The translations under genes were made by a program, and so were the position numbers. A DNA stretch of 64,000 bases, taken from positions 1 to 64,000 of the forward strand of contig NZ_JAMXFA010000032.1 in the NCBI RefSeq assembly GCF_025370785.1, read 5' to 3'. This document shows, piece by piece, positions 37,953-46,530 of the stretch. Below the pieces are notes generated by a model, which was not told the origin of the DNA, ran no database searches, and was given only the letters and a program-made list of their open reading frames with translations. Every line of letters starts with the position of its first letter. The first letter of the stretch is position 1. This stretch comes from Laspinema olomoucense D3b. GTDB taxonomy: Bacteria; Cyanobacteriota; Cyanobacteriia; Cyanobacteriales; Laspinemataceae.

Positions 37953-38005
37953 AACCGACTAAAAGCCGGAACACAATAACTCTTTCAGTCGGTTAAAAAC
38001 CGACA
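37953..38005. repeat. Inverted repeats before the cluster
   Basis: AACCGACT (37953-37960) pairs with AGTCGGTT (37987-37994), with further related copies TCGGTTAAAAACCGAC (37990-38004) forming a small palindrome. This type of short repeat is common in cyanobacterial intergenic DNA. The rest of 37162-38138 outside the IS remnant shows nothing else I can support. Confidence 0.6.
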
Positions 38006-38138
38006 TCTTGCACGATTCTCGCTCTGGTTTCTTCAAACCCTACGCTCCGGCGTCGGATTTATCCCCCTAGCTCCGTTTAGCAATCCTCGACCTGCGCGCG
38101 GGCGATCGCCAATCAAAACTCCTATACATTGACATCAG

Positions 38139-39377
38139 ATGTTATATCAAATCAACCTCGAACAATTCACAAAAACCCATCTACGAGAACTCGAAATTTT
38201 ATTGACTTGTGCCAGTTCCCAGCCCGAGTCGGAGAAAATAGACTTGCTGAAATCTCTGTTACAAAACCCCATAAACTGGCAGATTCTCCTAAAACTGGCA
38301 AATCGCCATCGCGTCATGCCTCTGGTTTATACCAGTTTGAGCCCTCTAAGCGAGTCCATCCCACCCGCAGCTTTCAAACAGTTAACCCTCGATTTTCGCT
38401 TAAATAGCCGACACAATTTATTATTAAGTGGAGAGTTGTTAAAACTGTTGTTATTGTTGGAGAAAGAAGGAATTAAAAGCCTTCCTTTTAAGGGAGCGAC
38501 CCTGGCCGCATTAGCCTATGGAAACTGTTCCCTGCGTCAGTTTAGCGATTTAGATATTTTGATTCGCGAAAAAGACATTGAAAAAGCCAAAGCGGTATTG
38601 TTGTCCCAGGGATACCGAATGAAAATCGAACGGATTCAACTCACCTCAGAACAAGAAGAGACTTTTTTGCGATCGCGGGATATTTATCATTTCGTTCGCG
38701 AAGCCGCCTATCCCTTCGTGCATCCCCAAAGCCATTTAGTCATCGAACTGCATTGGGCAATCATGCCTAAATATTTTAGTTTTTGTCTTGAAACAGAAGA
38801 CTTTTGGGAGACTCTGGAATCCGTGAGCATTTCCGGACAAGAAGTGCCCACCCTTTCCCCCGAAAGAACCCTCTTCGCCCTGATTGGACATGGCACCAAA
38901 GACTGTTGGAGGCAACTCTCAAGAATTGCCGACATTGCCTACCTGATTCGCAACCATCCTCAGCTAAACTGGGACCAAATTCTCCAGCAAGCTCAGCACC
39001 ACAGAGTCCAGCGAATGCTAGGGCTGGGGTTAAGTTTGGCCTCCGAACTATTGGGAATCGATTTACCCGAAAACATTCAGCAGCAACTGTCGCGCGACCC
39101 CAGCTTGAAGACTCTCCTTCCTGGGGTTTATCAACAATTGTTCGAGCCTCCAGTCAGTTCCATTTCCGATGGGACCCAAACCCGATTTCATCTGCAAGTC
39201 AGAGAACATATCGGCGATCGGCTCAATTATTTTTTCCAAGTGGCAACTACTCCAACTACCTCAGACTGGTTGATGCTGCCTTTATCGGAATTTCCCCAGC
39301 TTCCCTATTACTTTCTGCGCCCTTACCGACTGGTTCGCGAACAAATTGTGAAAGCATTGGAAAAACACAGAAATTAA
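38139..39377 (+). CDS. NTP_transf_5-type nucleotidyltransferase family protein
   Basis: A 412-residue protein of the uncharacterised nucleotidyltransferase family often found in RiPP (lasso-type) clusters. The fold core is visible: FKGATLAALAYGN with K118-G119, then FSDLDILI with the metal-binding pair D137-L-D139, followed by a helical C-terminal region. The active site looks intact, so transfer of a nucleotide or similar group to a peptide or sugar is plausible but unproven. It is the first gene of the cluster after the IS110 remnant. The ATG at 38139 is preceded by an A/C-rich leader. Compare the degenerate paralogue at 44391. Confidence 0.82.
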   Translation: MLYQINLEQFTKTHLRELEILLTCASSQPESEKIDLLKSLLQNPINWQILLKLANRHRVMPLVYTSLSPLSESIPPAAFKQLTLDFRLNSRHNLLLSGELLKLLLLLEKEGIKSLPFKGATLAALAYGNCSLRQFSDLDILIREKDIEKAKAVLLSQGYRMKIERIQLTSEQEETFLRSRDIYHFVREAAYPFVHPQSHLVIELHWAIMPKYFSFCLETEDFWETLESVSISGQEVPTLSPERTLFALIGHGTKDCWRQLSRIADIAYLIRNHPQLNWDQILQQAQHHRVQRMLGLGLSLASELLGIDLPENIQQQLSRDPSLKTLLPGVYQQLFEPPVSSISDGTQTRFHLQVREHIGDRLNYFFQVATTPTTSDWLMLPLSEFPQLPYYFLRPYRLVREQIVKALEKHRN

Positions 39378-39638
39378 TCCACGGCCTTACTCCAGGAAGT
39401 CCAGACGGATTCTACCCCCTGAAAGGAGTCCGTCCCTCGCTTCTAAGCTAGAAAAATTTTAAAGTTAAAGTTTAATAAAACTTTATCAAATCAACATTTT
39501 TAAACGAGCCAATCTCTTGACAAGAGGAAAACCCCCGGTTAAGCTAAATTTAGCCTTTTACAAGTCCAAGAAACACCCCTATTTCCTACGTCCCCCAAAT
39601 CCGGGCGGTCCTTCTATCACTTTGAAATCAAACAAGCC

Positions 39639-40091
39639 ATGAAAATAACGCAAAAATATAGAGTCAATAGCCCCAAAGTGGTTCACGAAACCATTGAAGG
39701 AGAAGTGGTAGTGGTCAACTTAGACAAAGGAGACTACTATAGTTTTATGGCAACGGGAGCCGAAATTTGGGAAGGTTTACTGCAAGGAAAACCCACCGAA
39801 CGCGTTTTCCAAGAAATTCTAGAGCGCTACGAAGGAGAACCTAGTCAAATTGAGACTTCCATCCAGGATTTTTTAGCTAAACTAGAGCATGAAGAACTGA
39901 TTGTCCCAGACGCTCGGGGCGCTTTATCGTCAGAAACTATTTCCAATGCTATTGCCGAAAATTTATCCTCAATGCAAAAGCAGCCCTTTGAAATTCCCAC
40001 TCTACAAAAATATACCGATATGGAGGAATTGCTGGCATTAGATCCCATCCATGAAGTTGATGACATGGGATGGCCCAACGTCAAACAGTAA
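39639..40091 (+). CDS. PqqD-like peptide-recognition protein with precursor-like C-terminus
   Basis: A 150-residue protein. Residues 1-90 are a PqqD-type RiPP recognition element: VVVVNLDKGDYYSFMATGAE, then IWEGLLQGKP, then IQDFLAKLEHEELIV. After a Ser-rich linker (91-115) the tail reads FEIPTLQKYTDMEELL (117-132) and ends ALDPIHEVDDMGWPNVKQ. F117, P120, L122 and T126 match the spacing of the lasso leader motif YxxPxLxxYG (with F and T in place of Y and G), so the protein may carry its own leader plus a short core (about 133-150). That reading is inference. It follows the first nucleotidyltransferase by about 260 bp and precedes the kinase-like gene by 10 bp. ATG at 39639. No separate precursor gene was found in the cluster. 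Confidence 0.8.
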   Translation: MKITQKYRVNSPKVVHETIEGEVVVVNLDKGDYYSFMATGAEIWEGLLQGKPTERVFQEILERYEGEPSQIETSIQDFLAKLEHEELIVPDARGALSSETISNAIAENLSSMQKQPFEIPTLQKYTDMEELLALDPIHEVDDMGWPNVKQ

Positions 40092-40101
40092 GCGTAGAAC
40101 T

Positions 40102-41268
40102 GTGAAAACCCGGGGTTTAAAAAGAGATTTAAACCCCAATCCAAAAAATAAAAAGCAGCAAAAGAAAGCGATGGTAATCCCGAAAAAAATAGAGTTAGAA
40201 GCTGCAACATCGAATACGGACCCACAAGCGCCTATAGATTTTTTCAATGCTGTTGGCGAGAAATATAAAACAGCCGAAGTAGCGTCCGAGGGATCTGTAG
40301 AACGATTTTATAACCTAGCGGGACATAAAATCCGCTTGTGTTTTGCGGGTTCCGCTTTAATTCCCTATTTGACGCCAGCATTATCCCATTTAGAAATAGA
40401 AGCGGTTGCCAATCCAGAACTCACCGTGTGTTTGTGGGATAGCGAATCTACGCACACCGCTATGCTACCACCACCGTGGTCAAAAGATTGCTACCATCCC
40501 AAACGCGGCGAAATTATCGGATACAATACCGATCGCATTCATACGAGCTTTCAATGGGGTTCTTATGCCTTAAGCTTACTCGATCGCGATCGCAACTTAG
40601 GGATTTATTGGATATCTACCGTCAAACAAATTCCCTATTGGGAAACGGGTGCTCCCCTGCGAACCATTTTTAACGTTTGGTTGAATCAACGAGAGGTGCA
40701 ACTGGTTCATGCCGGTGCCGTAGGACTTCCCGAAGGCGGCGTTTTGCTTGCTGGAAAAGGCGGATCGGGAAAATCTACCTCTGCCTTAGCTTGTTTAAAT
40801 TCTAACTTGTTTTATGCCAGCGACGATTATTGTTTAATTTCTCCAACACCGACTCCTACCGTATTTAGTCTTTACAATACCGGCAAAAAAAATGCTGATG
40901 ATGTGGAACGGTTGCCGTTTTTAGCCTCTGCCATTCGCAATCGCGATCGCCTCGATACAGAAAAAGCGCTTTACTTTATTCATCAAACCTTTCCCGAGAA
41001 AATTCTCAACCATTTCCCCATCAAAGCCATTTTGATTCCTCGAATTGCCGGAACAAAAGACACTACATTAGAACCCACTTCATCCACCAGTGCCTTAACC
41101 GCACTCGCTCCCAGCACGATGATTCAATTACCCGGTACCGGCAAAGAAGCCTGTCAAATGATGAAAACCGTGGCCGATCGCGTCCCCTGTTACGAATTGC
41201 GAGTCGGTACCGAAATCGAGCAAATTCCCCAAACTATCTTCCAACTTCTCAGCCAAGGAATACATTAA
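40102..41268 (+). CDS. HPr-kinase-like P-loop protein
   Basis: About 388 residues from the GTG at 40102 (ATG at 40171 is an alternative; the open frame extends up to 40051, overlapping the PqqD gene). The C-terminal half has Walker A GKGGSGKST (about 218-226) and ASDDYCLI with D241-D242, matching the HPr kinase/phosphorylase catalytic segment. Such proteins in lasso-type clusters phosphorylate the precursor peptide; here the substrate could be the PqqD tail or a sugar. The N-terminal half (ERFYNLAGHKIRLCFAGSAL) is typical of the stand-alone members. It starts 10 bp after the PqqD gene and ends 5 bp before a glycosyltransferase. Confidence 0.82.
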   Translation: MKTRGLKRDLNPNPKNKKQQKKAMVIPKKIELEAATSNTDPQAPIDFFNAVGEKYKTAEVASEGSVERFYNLAGHKIRLCFAGSALIPYLTPALSHLEIEAVANPELTVCLWDSESTHTAMLPPPWSKDCYHPKRGEIIGYNTDRIHTSFQWGSYALSLLDRDRNLGIYWISTVKQIPYWETGAPLRTIFNVWLNQREVQLVHAGAVGLPEGGVLLAGKGGSGKSTSALACLNSNLFYASDDYCLISPTPTPTVFSLYNTGKKNADDVERLPFLASAIRNRDRLDTEKALYFIHQTFPEKILNHFPIKAILIPRIAGTKDTTLEPTSSTSALTALAPSTMIQLPGTGKEACQMMKTVADRVPCYELRVGTEIEQIPQTIFQLLSQGIH

Positions 41269-41273
41269 AGGTG

Positions 41274-42035
41274 ATGGAAAAATTACCCTTGATTAGCGTT
41301 ATTATTCCCGCCTACAATGCAGAAACTTATCTATCTGATGCGATTGAAAGTGTCTTCGTTCAAGATTATCATTCCCTAGAAATTCTAGTGGTTGATGACG
41401 GCTCCAGCGATCGCACTGCTGAAATTGCCAAGGAGTATGGCGATCGCATTCGCTACATTTATCAAAACAATGCGGGACCTGCTGCGGCTCGCAATGCAGG
41501 CATCAAACTGGCAAAAGGCGAGATTCTTGGGTTTTTAGATGCGGACGATTTATGGTCGGAAAATTGTGTAATCGAGTTAGTCAATGCGTTCCTCGAAAAT
41601 CCGTCTATTCAAATCGCGCAAGGCTTGATTCAAGAACTGCAACTTTTTGACTCTAAATTTGAAAAAACGACGCCAGCCTATCACTATATTAATCTGGGAA
41701 GTGCACTTTATCGCCGAGGCGTTTTCGATAAACTCGGTGGCTTTGATGAAACCATGCGCTATGGCGAAGATGTGGATTTATTCTTGCGAGCTTGGGAAAA
41801 CAATATTCCTAAAAAACTGATAAAAACTGTCAGTTTGTTTTATCGCAAACATCAAGAAAATATGACAGGCGGTAAAGAATTAGTAGAATTGGGGTTTTTG
41901 CGAATTTATAAAAAGCATATTGAGCGCAAACGGCAACGCCAAGACACTTTTGCGAGTTTACCCAAGGAGTTACCTTCCCTGTCGGAATATTTGGGAGTGC
42001 ATCCCAGTCATCCTCGCTTTCAGTCGTTTAATTAA
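41274..42035 (+). CDS. GT2-family glycosyltransferase A
   Basis: A 253-residue GT-A fold enzyme. N-terminal SVIIPAYNAETYLSDAIES, VVDDGSSDRT, NNAGPAAARNAGI, LDADDLW (the metal DxD) and GGFDETMRYGEDVDLFLR give the complete GT2 signature set. Donor and acceptor cannot be read. No membrane segment is seen. GTG at 41271 is an alternative start one codon upstream. It is tightly packed (5 bp after the kinase-like gene, 2 bp before the next glycosyltransferase), consistent with one transcript. Confidence 0.9.
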   Translation: MEKLPLISVIIPAYNAETYLSDAIESVFVQDYHSLEILVVDDGSSDRTAEIAKEYGDRIRYIYQNNAGPAAARNAGIKLAKGEILGFLDADDLWSENCVIELVNAFLENPSIQIAQGLIQELQLFDSKFEKTTPAYHYINLGSALYRRGVFDKLGGFDETMRYGEDVDLFLRAWENNIPKKLIKTVSLFYRKHQENMTGGKELVELGFLRIYKKHIERKRQRQDTFASLPKELPSLSEYLGVHPSHPRFQSFN

Positions 42036-42037
42036 AT

Positions 42038-42745
42038 ATGAATCCAAACTGGCTTATGAATGCTCCAATGGTTAGTGCTATCATCGTGGTCAAAAATGGC
42101 GAACGATATATCGCCAGAGCGATCGACAGTATCATGGCTCAAACCTTTAAAGATTATGAGATTATTGTGGTAGATGGTCACTCTAGCGATCGGACCTTAA
42201 ACATTGCTCAATCCTATCCTCAAGTGCGTTGTGTTCAACAGAAGAAACCGGGAATTGCCGAAGCTTATAACTTGGGAATTGAAAGCGCACGAGGAGAGTT
42301 TATTGCTTTTCTTTCTCATGATGATGTTTGGACTTCCAACAAATTAAGCACTCAGATTAACTATCTGCTTGAACATCCAGAAATCCAATATAGCGTTGCC
42401 AAAGTCAAGTTTATTTTAGAGGAAGGTCATTCGATTCCACCTGGGTTTAAACCAGAACTGTTTGAAGGCGATCGCATTGCTTATATCATGGAAACCTTAG
42501 TCGCTCGCAAATCTCTATTCGATTCCGTGGGGAAATTTAATTCTAATTTTACCATTGCTAATGATGTAGACTGGTTTTCACGAGTCAAAGATCTGAATAT
42601 TTCGGTGATAGCAATCCCGGAAGTGTTTCTTCATAAATATATTCACGATACCAATCTCTCCAACCAAGCTCAGGTCAACAATCAAGATTTATTAAAACTG
42701 CTGAGACAATCGATAGAGCGAAAAAAGCAAAAAGCTGAAGGATAG
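42038..42745 (+). CDS. GT2-family glycosyltransferase B
   Basis: A 235-residue GT2 protein: SAIIVVKNGERYIARAIDSI, VVDGHSSDRT, GIAEAYNLGIESARGEF, and FLSHDDVW in place of the DxD. The acceptor-side ED motif is replaced by TIANDVDWFSRV. It is a variant with His-Asp-Asp and lacks the usual LDADD; still likely active but different in donor handling. It starts 2 bp after glycosyltransferase A, whose stop it nearly touches. Confidence 0.88.
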   Translation: MNPNWLMNAPMVSAIIVVKNGERYIARAIDSIMAQTFKDYEIIVVDGHSSDRTLNIAQSYPQVRCVQQKKPGIAEAYNLGIESARGEFIAFLSHDDVWTSNKLSTQINYLLEHPEIQYSVAKVKFILEEGHSIPPGFKPELFEGDRIAYIMETLVARKSLFDSVGKFNSNFTIANDVDWFSRVKDLNISVIAIPEVFLHKYIHDTNLSNQAQVNNQDLLKLLRQSIERKKQKAEG

Positions 42746-42787
42746 AAAACTGCTGGAAGTGGAAGGCTCGATAATGAGGAGTTGGAA

Positions 42788-43486
42788 ATGAGGGAAAATC
42801 AACCGTTAGTCAGTGTGATCGTGCCAGTTTATAACTGCGATCGCTATTTAAAAGAAGCGATAGAAAGCATTTTGCGCCAAACTCATACTCCTTTTGAAAT
42901 CCTGGCAATCGATGATGGTTCCACTGACAACAGTGCGGCGGTAGCGGGAGAATTTTCCGCATCTATTCAATACTACGCTCAACCCCATCAAGGAGCCGGA
43001 ACCGCTCGCAATTATGGCACTCAACTCGCTAAAGGCAACTATTTAGCCTTTTTAGATGCTGATGATATTTGGGAAGAAAACAAGTTAAATCGTCAATTAG
43101 AAGCTTTTGCGAATAAACCCGAAGTGGATATCGTTTTCGGACAGATGAAAAACTTTCACAGTCCAGAATTGCCTGAAGACGTGAAACAGAAAGTTTACTG
43201 TCCCCCGGAATTAATAGCGGGATATCATCCGGGAACAATGATGATTAAGAAAGAGGCATTTGAGCGCGTGGGATTGTTTGATACTCATTGGAAATTAGGA
43301 GAATTTATTGACTGGTATTTAAAAGCAATGGAGGCGGGATTAAAAAGCGTGATGTTACCGGATCTAGTGCTAAGGCGCAGAATTCATCAAACGAATACGG
43401 GAATCCGCGATCGCGACTTCCGGAAAGATTACGTTCGCATTGTCAAAGCGTCTCTGGATCGGCGTCGCGGGAAAACTCAACCATGA
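42788..43486 (+). CDS. GT2-family glycosyltransferase C
   Basis: A 232-residue GT2 enzyme starting at ATG 42788 (an upstream TTG at 42782 is possible). SVIVPVYNCDRYLKEAIESI, IDDGSTDNS, GAGTARNYGTQ, FLDADDIWEENK and VGLFDTHWKLGEFIDWYL are intact. Its stop codon overlaps the SDR start as ATGA (43483-43486), implying translational coupling. Function by family only: sugar transfer to an unknown acceptor. Confidence 0.9.
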   Translation: MRENQPLVSVIVPVYNCDRYLKEAIESILRQTHTPFEILAIDDGSTDNSAAVAGEFSASIQYYAQPHQGAGTARNYGTQLAKGNYLAFLDADDIWEENKLNRQLEAFANKPEVDIVFGQMKNFHSPELPEDVKQKVYCPPELIAGYHPGTMMIKKEAFERVGLFDTHWKLGEFIDWYLKAMEAGLKSVMLPDLVLRRRIHQTNTGIRDRDFRKDYVRIVKASLDRRRGKTQP

Positions 43487-44367
43487 AATTTAACTTGCAA
43501 AAGCGGTTAAAAGCTGGGGTAAAAGCCTTTGTCAATCCCAGCAAGTTGCAGACGGCCAAATTTCGCGAAGTGCCTCCCGAACCTAGCGTTATTATTAGCG
43601 ATCGCCTGTTAAAGAATAAAAATGTCTTGATTACCGGAGCGGGATATAATATTGGCAGAAGTATTGCGCTGGAAATGGCGCAACAGGGAGCCAATATCTT
43701 TGCCATCGAGCGCAGTCAAGAAAGAGCCGAACAATTACAGCATGAATTAAACCTTTATCCGATTCAGGTTAAATGCTTTATTTTCGATATTTCAGAACAG
43801 GAGAAAATTCTTAATCTGTGTAAGGAGTTAGAAGCTAGTCAGATTAATATCGATATTTTGGTAAATAATGTAGCCCTAAAAATCGATAAAATTGGACTAA
43901 AAAGTTTGAAGTTAGAGGATTGGCACAGCACTTTTAATATTAATGTATTTGAGCCGATGTTTTTAACCCAAGTGATCGCCAATAGAATGCGCGATCGGCA
44001 AACTCAGGGTTCTATTCTGTTTGTCACTTCCATACATCAGTGGGAAATTTCCCGATGGGTGAGCTATAGTGCCTCTAAAGCAGCATTAGGAGCGATCGTG
44101 CAAGAACTTGCCGTAGATTTAGCACCCCATAACATTCGTGTCAACGGAATTGCGCCGGGGTGGATCGCGGAAAACGAAGACGGAACTGCTCTCCCTCACC
44201 CTTACACCGTACTTTATGAACACTCGATTCCCCCCCGTTACATTGGTAGAGCAGCCGTGTATTTAGCCTCGGATTATTTCTCAAAATTTACCACCGGAAC
44301 CATCCTCAAAATTGATGCGGGATTATCATTATATAACTCTCGGGTTTATGAACATCCCCCCCATTAA
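43483..44367 (+). CDS. Short-chain dehydrogenase/reductase
   Basis: A 294-residue SDR. The nucleotide-binding motif VLITGAGYNIGRSIA has the TGxxxxxG pattern, NNVALKIDKIG matches the NNxA segment, SIHQWEISRWVSYSASKAAL gives the catalytic Ser and YxxxK, and NIRVNGIAPGWIA follows. It is a reductase/oxidase of unknown substrate, perhaps a nucleotide-sugar or a peptide-derived group. A 50-residue N-terminal extension (MKFNLQKRLKAGVKAF) is unusual and basic. Its start overlaps the upstream glycosyltransferase stop by 4 bp. Confidence 0.9.
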   Translation: MKFNLQKRLKAGVKAFVNPSKLQTAKFREVPPEPSVIISDRLLKNKNVLITGAGYNIGRSIALEMAQQGANIFAIERSQERAEQLQHELNLYPIQVKCFIFDISEQEKILNLCKELEASQINIDILVNNVALKIDKIGLKSLKLEDWHSTFNINVFEPMFLTQVIANRMRDRQTQGSILFVTSIHQWEISRWVSYSASKAALGAIVQELAVDLAPHNIRVNGIAPGWIAENEDGTALPHPYTVLYEHSIPPRYIGRAAVYLASDYFSKFTTGTILKIDAGLSLYNSRVYEHPPH

Positions 44368-44390
44368 ACCCTCGCTCAGGAGTCTTTAAA

Positions 44391-45443
44391 ATGCAAGAAC
44401 AAGAACTGCTGGTTTGGGGTCAACCCACCTTAGCACAAAAACGATTGCTGCAAGCGGCGGTTGAAAAAAGTGAAAAGGCGATCGCCTACTGGCAAGAATG
44501 GAGCGAATTAGTCGATATTGAAACACTCGATTCTGAATCGTATCGGTTGCTGCCATTATTATACCGAAATTTATCACAATACGAGATTAGCGATCGCTCC
44601 TTGGTCAAACTCAAAGGCGTGTATCGACGAACGTGGTGTGAAAATCAGCTCATTTTCAAACATTTAACGGAAATCTTACAGCAGTTTAAATCTGCCAGCA
44701 TTCCCAGTTTGTTGATAAAAGATGCAGCGTTATGTTTGCTGCATTATTCCGATATTGGCGAAAGAATGATTAATAACTTTGAGATATTAGTTGGTTCTCA
44801 AGATGCAGTCAAGGCGATGACCCTCCTGGCGAAAATGGGATGGAAATCTAAGAAACCCATAGGCGATCGCCTTTCTCCATCAGATTGCGTCATGGAATTT
44901 ACAAATCAAGCGAATTTGCAATTAATGTTGCGCTGGCATTTATTTTGGGATAACTTTTCCGAAACCCTGGAACGCAGTTTTTGGCATCGCGCTCAAGAAG
45001 TGTCAGTGGGTGACACTTTCACCCAAGTATTGCATCCGAGGGACCAATTATTTTACGTTTGCGTCGGTGGGGGGATCAGAAATCCAGTTTTCCCGTTAGT
45101 GCGACTGGCAGATGCTCATCGAATCCTGGAATCCGATGCCGCTGAAATCGATGGAGATGAATTGTGCGATCGCGCCAACACCTTTCGGTTTTTGCTGCCT
45201 TTTCAAAACTTTATCAACGCATTTGAGGAGATTTTTCAAGTTCCTTTTATCAACTCCACCGTCTCCGCCAGCAAAACTTTACCCATTTCTGCATTTGAAC
45301 AGCAAGAGTGGCATTGCTGGCACGCCAACTCTCGCTCTTTATTTAATCGATTGCAAAATAAATATTTTGTTTATCAAAGAAGATATGGAGCGCCGGAATA
45401 TCAGGTCAATTGGGTAAAGTTTTTAACCACATTAAAGTCTTAA
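44391..45443 (+). CDS. Nucleotidyltransferase-like protein with degenerate active site
   Basis: A 350-residue relative of the first cluster gene. Where the intact enzyme has KGATLAAL and SDLDI, this one has KDAALCLL and NNFEIL (N129, F130, E131), so the metal-binding Asp pair is lost. It is probably a non-catalytic partner or binding subunit of the first protein. The rest of the helical region (MLRWHLFWDNFSETLERSF) is well maintained, so it is not a random decay product. It starts 23 bp after the SDR stop and closes the cluster. Confidence 0.75.
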   Translation: MQEQELLVWGQPTLAQKRLLQAAVEKSEKAIAYWQEWSELVDIETLDSESYRLLPLLYRNLSQYEISDRSLVKLKGVYRRTWCENQLIFKHLTEILQQFKSASIPSLLIKDAALCLLHYSDIGERMINNFEILVGSQDAVKAMTLLAKMGWKSKKPIGDRLSPSDCVMEFTNQANLQLMLRWHLFWDNFSETLERSFWHRAQEVSVGDTFTQVLHPRDQLFYVCVGGGIRNPVFPLVRLADAHRILESDAAEIDGDELCDRANTFRFLLPFQNFINAFEEIFQVPFINSTVSASKTLPISAFEQQEWHCWHANSRSLFNRLQNKYFVYQRRYGAPEYQVNWVKFLTTLKS

Positions 45444-45751
45444 CTTTTCAAATCCATCCTTGAAGAGGGGGTTAAATCCGAGGGAATGGTGGATCTGGAG
45501 TTTAGGAGTAGGGTGAGCAATGATCACCCTACAATTGATTCAGGGGAAGGGTTTGGGCTATTTTATTTTTTGGAGTTCCCTAAATATCGATCCCCGGAGA
45601 GTCTGGGAACCGCTATAACTGGGTAAGGGACCAAAAACCGGGTTTCTGACGGAGTTTTGTACCGATTTTCCCCCGACTTGAACAAGGCGATCGCCTCTTT
45701 TGAGCAACAAACCGCTACAATACATTCAACCCCTGAAGTGGCACAGCTCAA
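45444..45751. other. Intergenic region closing the cluster
   Basis: About 308 bp. A perfect hairpin GTAGGGTGA (45508-45516) / TCACCCTAC (45524-45532) with a 7-nt loop is present, and a dispersed repeat AAAAACCGGGTTTCT lies at 45633-45647. No open frame is supported. The hairpin has no T-run, so terminator function is only possible. Confidence 0.6.
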
Positions 45752-46309
45752 ATGGACGACGAACCGACAACCTTGACCTTTTTGGACTATCTGGAATTGG
45801 AAAAAACCAGTTCCGTTCGCCATGACTACATCGCCGGTCAATTATTTGAAATTGAAACCCTCAGTCCCCAACACGATCGCCTTGCTATCAATATCGGATC
45901 CGGACTATACGACCGCCTACGGGATACAAACTGCCAAGTATTTACAGTAGAAATGAAACTCTGGATTCCCCAGGCAGATGTTGCCTATTATCCCGATGTT
46001 ATGGTCGTTTGCGAACCCTCCGACGGCCATCCCCAGTATAAAACTCAACCTCGATTAATTGTTGAAGTTCTCTCCTCTAATACCGTCGCTACAGACCGTC
46101 AAGAAAAGTTTTTAGCCTATCAAACCTTACCCAGTTTCCAAGAATATATCCTCGTTCCCCAAGAGAAAATGCCCATTGAAATTTATCGCAAAAACCCATT
46201 AGGTAACTGGGAAAAAACCCTGGGAAATCTAGGAAACGACCTGTATTTGGAATCCCTAGGATTAACCCTACCTCTGACAGAAATTTATGAAGATTCCTTG
46301 ATAGAATAG
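45752..46309 (+). CDS. Uma2-family (DUF820) endonuclease-like protein
   Basis: A 185-residue member of the Uma2/DUF820 family, abundant in cyanobacteria and carrying a PD-(D/E)XK-like fold. LTFLDYLELEKTSSVRHDYI opens it; YYPDVMVVCEP and LIVEVLSSNTVATDRQEKFL give the conserved PD...E-x-L and D-x-x-K-like residues. Biological role is unknown. ATG at 45752 begins MDDEPTTLT. Confidence 0.88.
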   Translation: MDDEPTTLTFLDYLELEKTSSVRHDYIAGQLFEIETLSPQHDRLAINIGSGLYDRLRDTNCQVFTVEMKLWIPQADVAYYPDVMVVCEPSDGHPQYKTQPRLIVEVLSSNTVATDRQEKFLAYQTLPSFQEYILVPQEKMPIEIYRKNPLGNWEKTLGNLGNDLYLESLGLTLPLTEIYEDSLIE

Positions 46310-46530
46310 CTCAACAAGTGTCACAACTGACGCAGGGGTGAACCTGTGGCGCTCATTGACCAAACCCAGCCGGTCACTCGGTTAGGCACAAGGACCCGGC
46401 ACATTGAATGCCTACCCTAATTGGGTGCGTCAGAGGGTTTAGGGGAGCAGGGAATGGTGATGCAATCGGGGACAAAACAGAAGGGGTGGCAATCTGATCT
46501 AAGGGCAGTTTGATATTTAGTATCTAGTCT

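Noticed and set aside
38139-45443. Lasso-peptide cluster
   Set aside because: No asparagine-synthetase-type cyclase and no transglutaminase-like leader protease in or near the cluster, so it is not a canonical lasso cluster.
46327-46433. Short inverted repeat CTGACGCA / TGCGTCAG around 90 bp before the CHAT gene
   Set aside because: Only 8 bp, no duplication and no coding content; could be chance.
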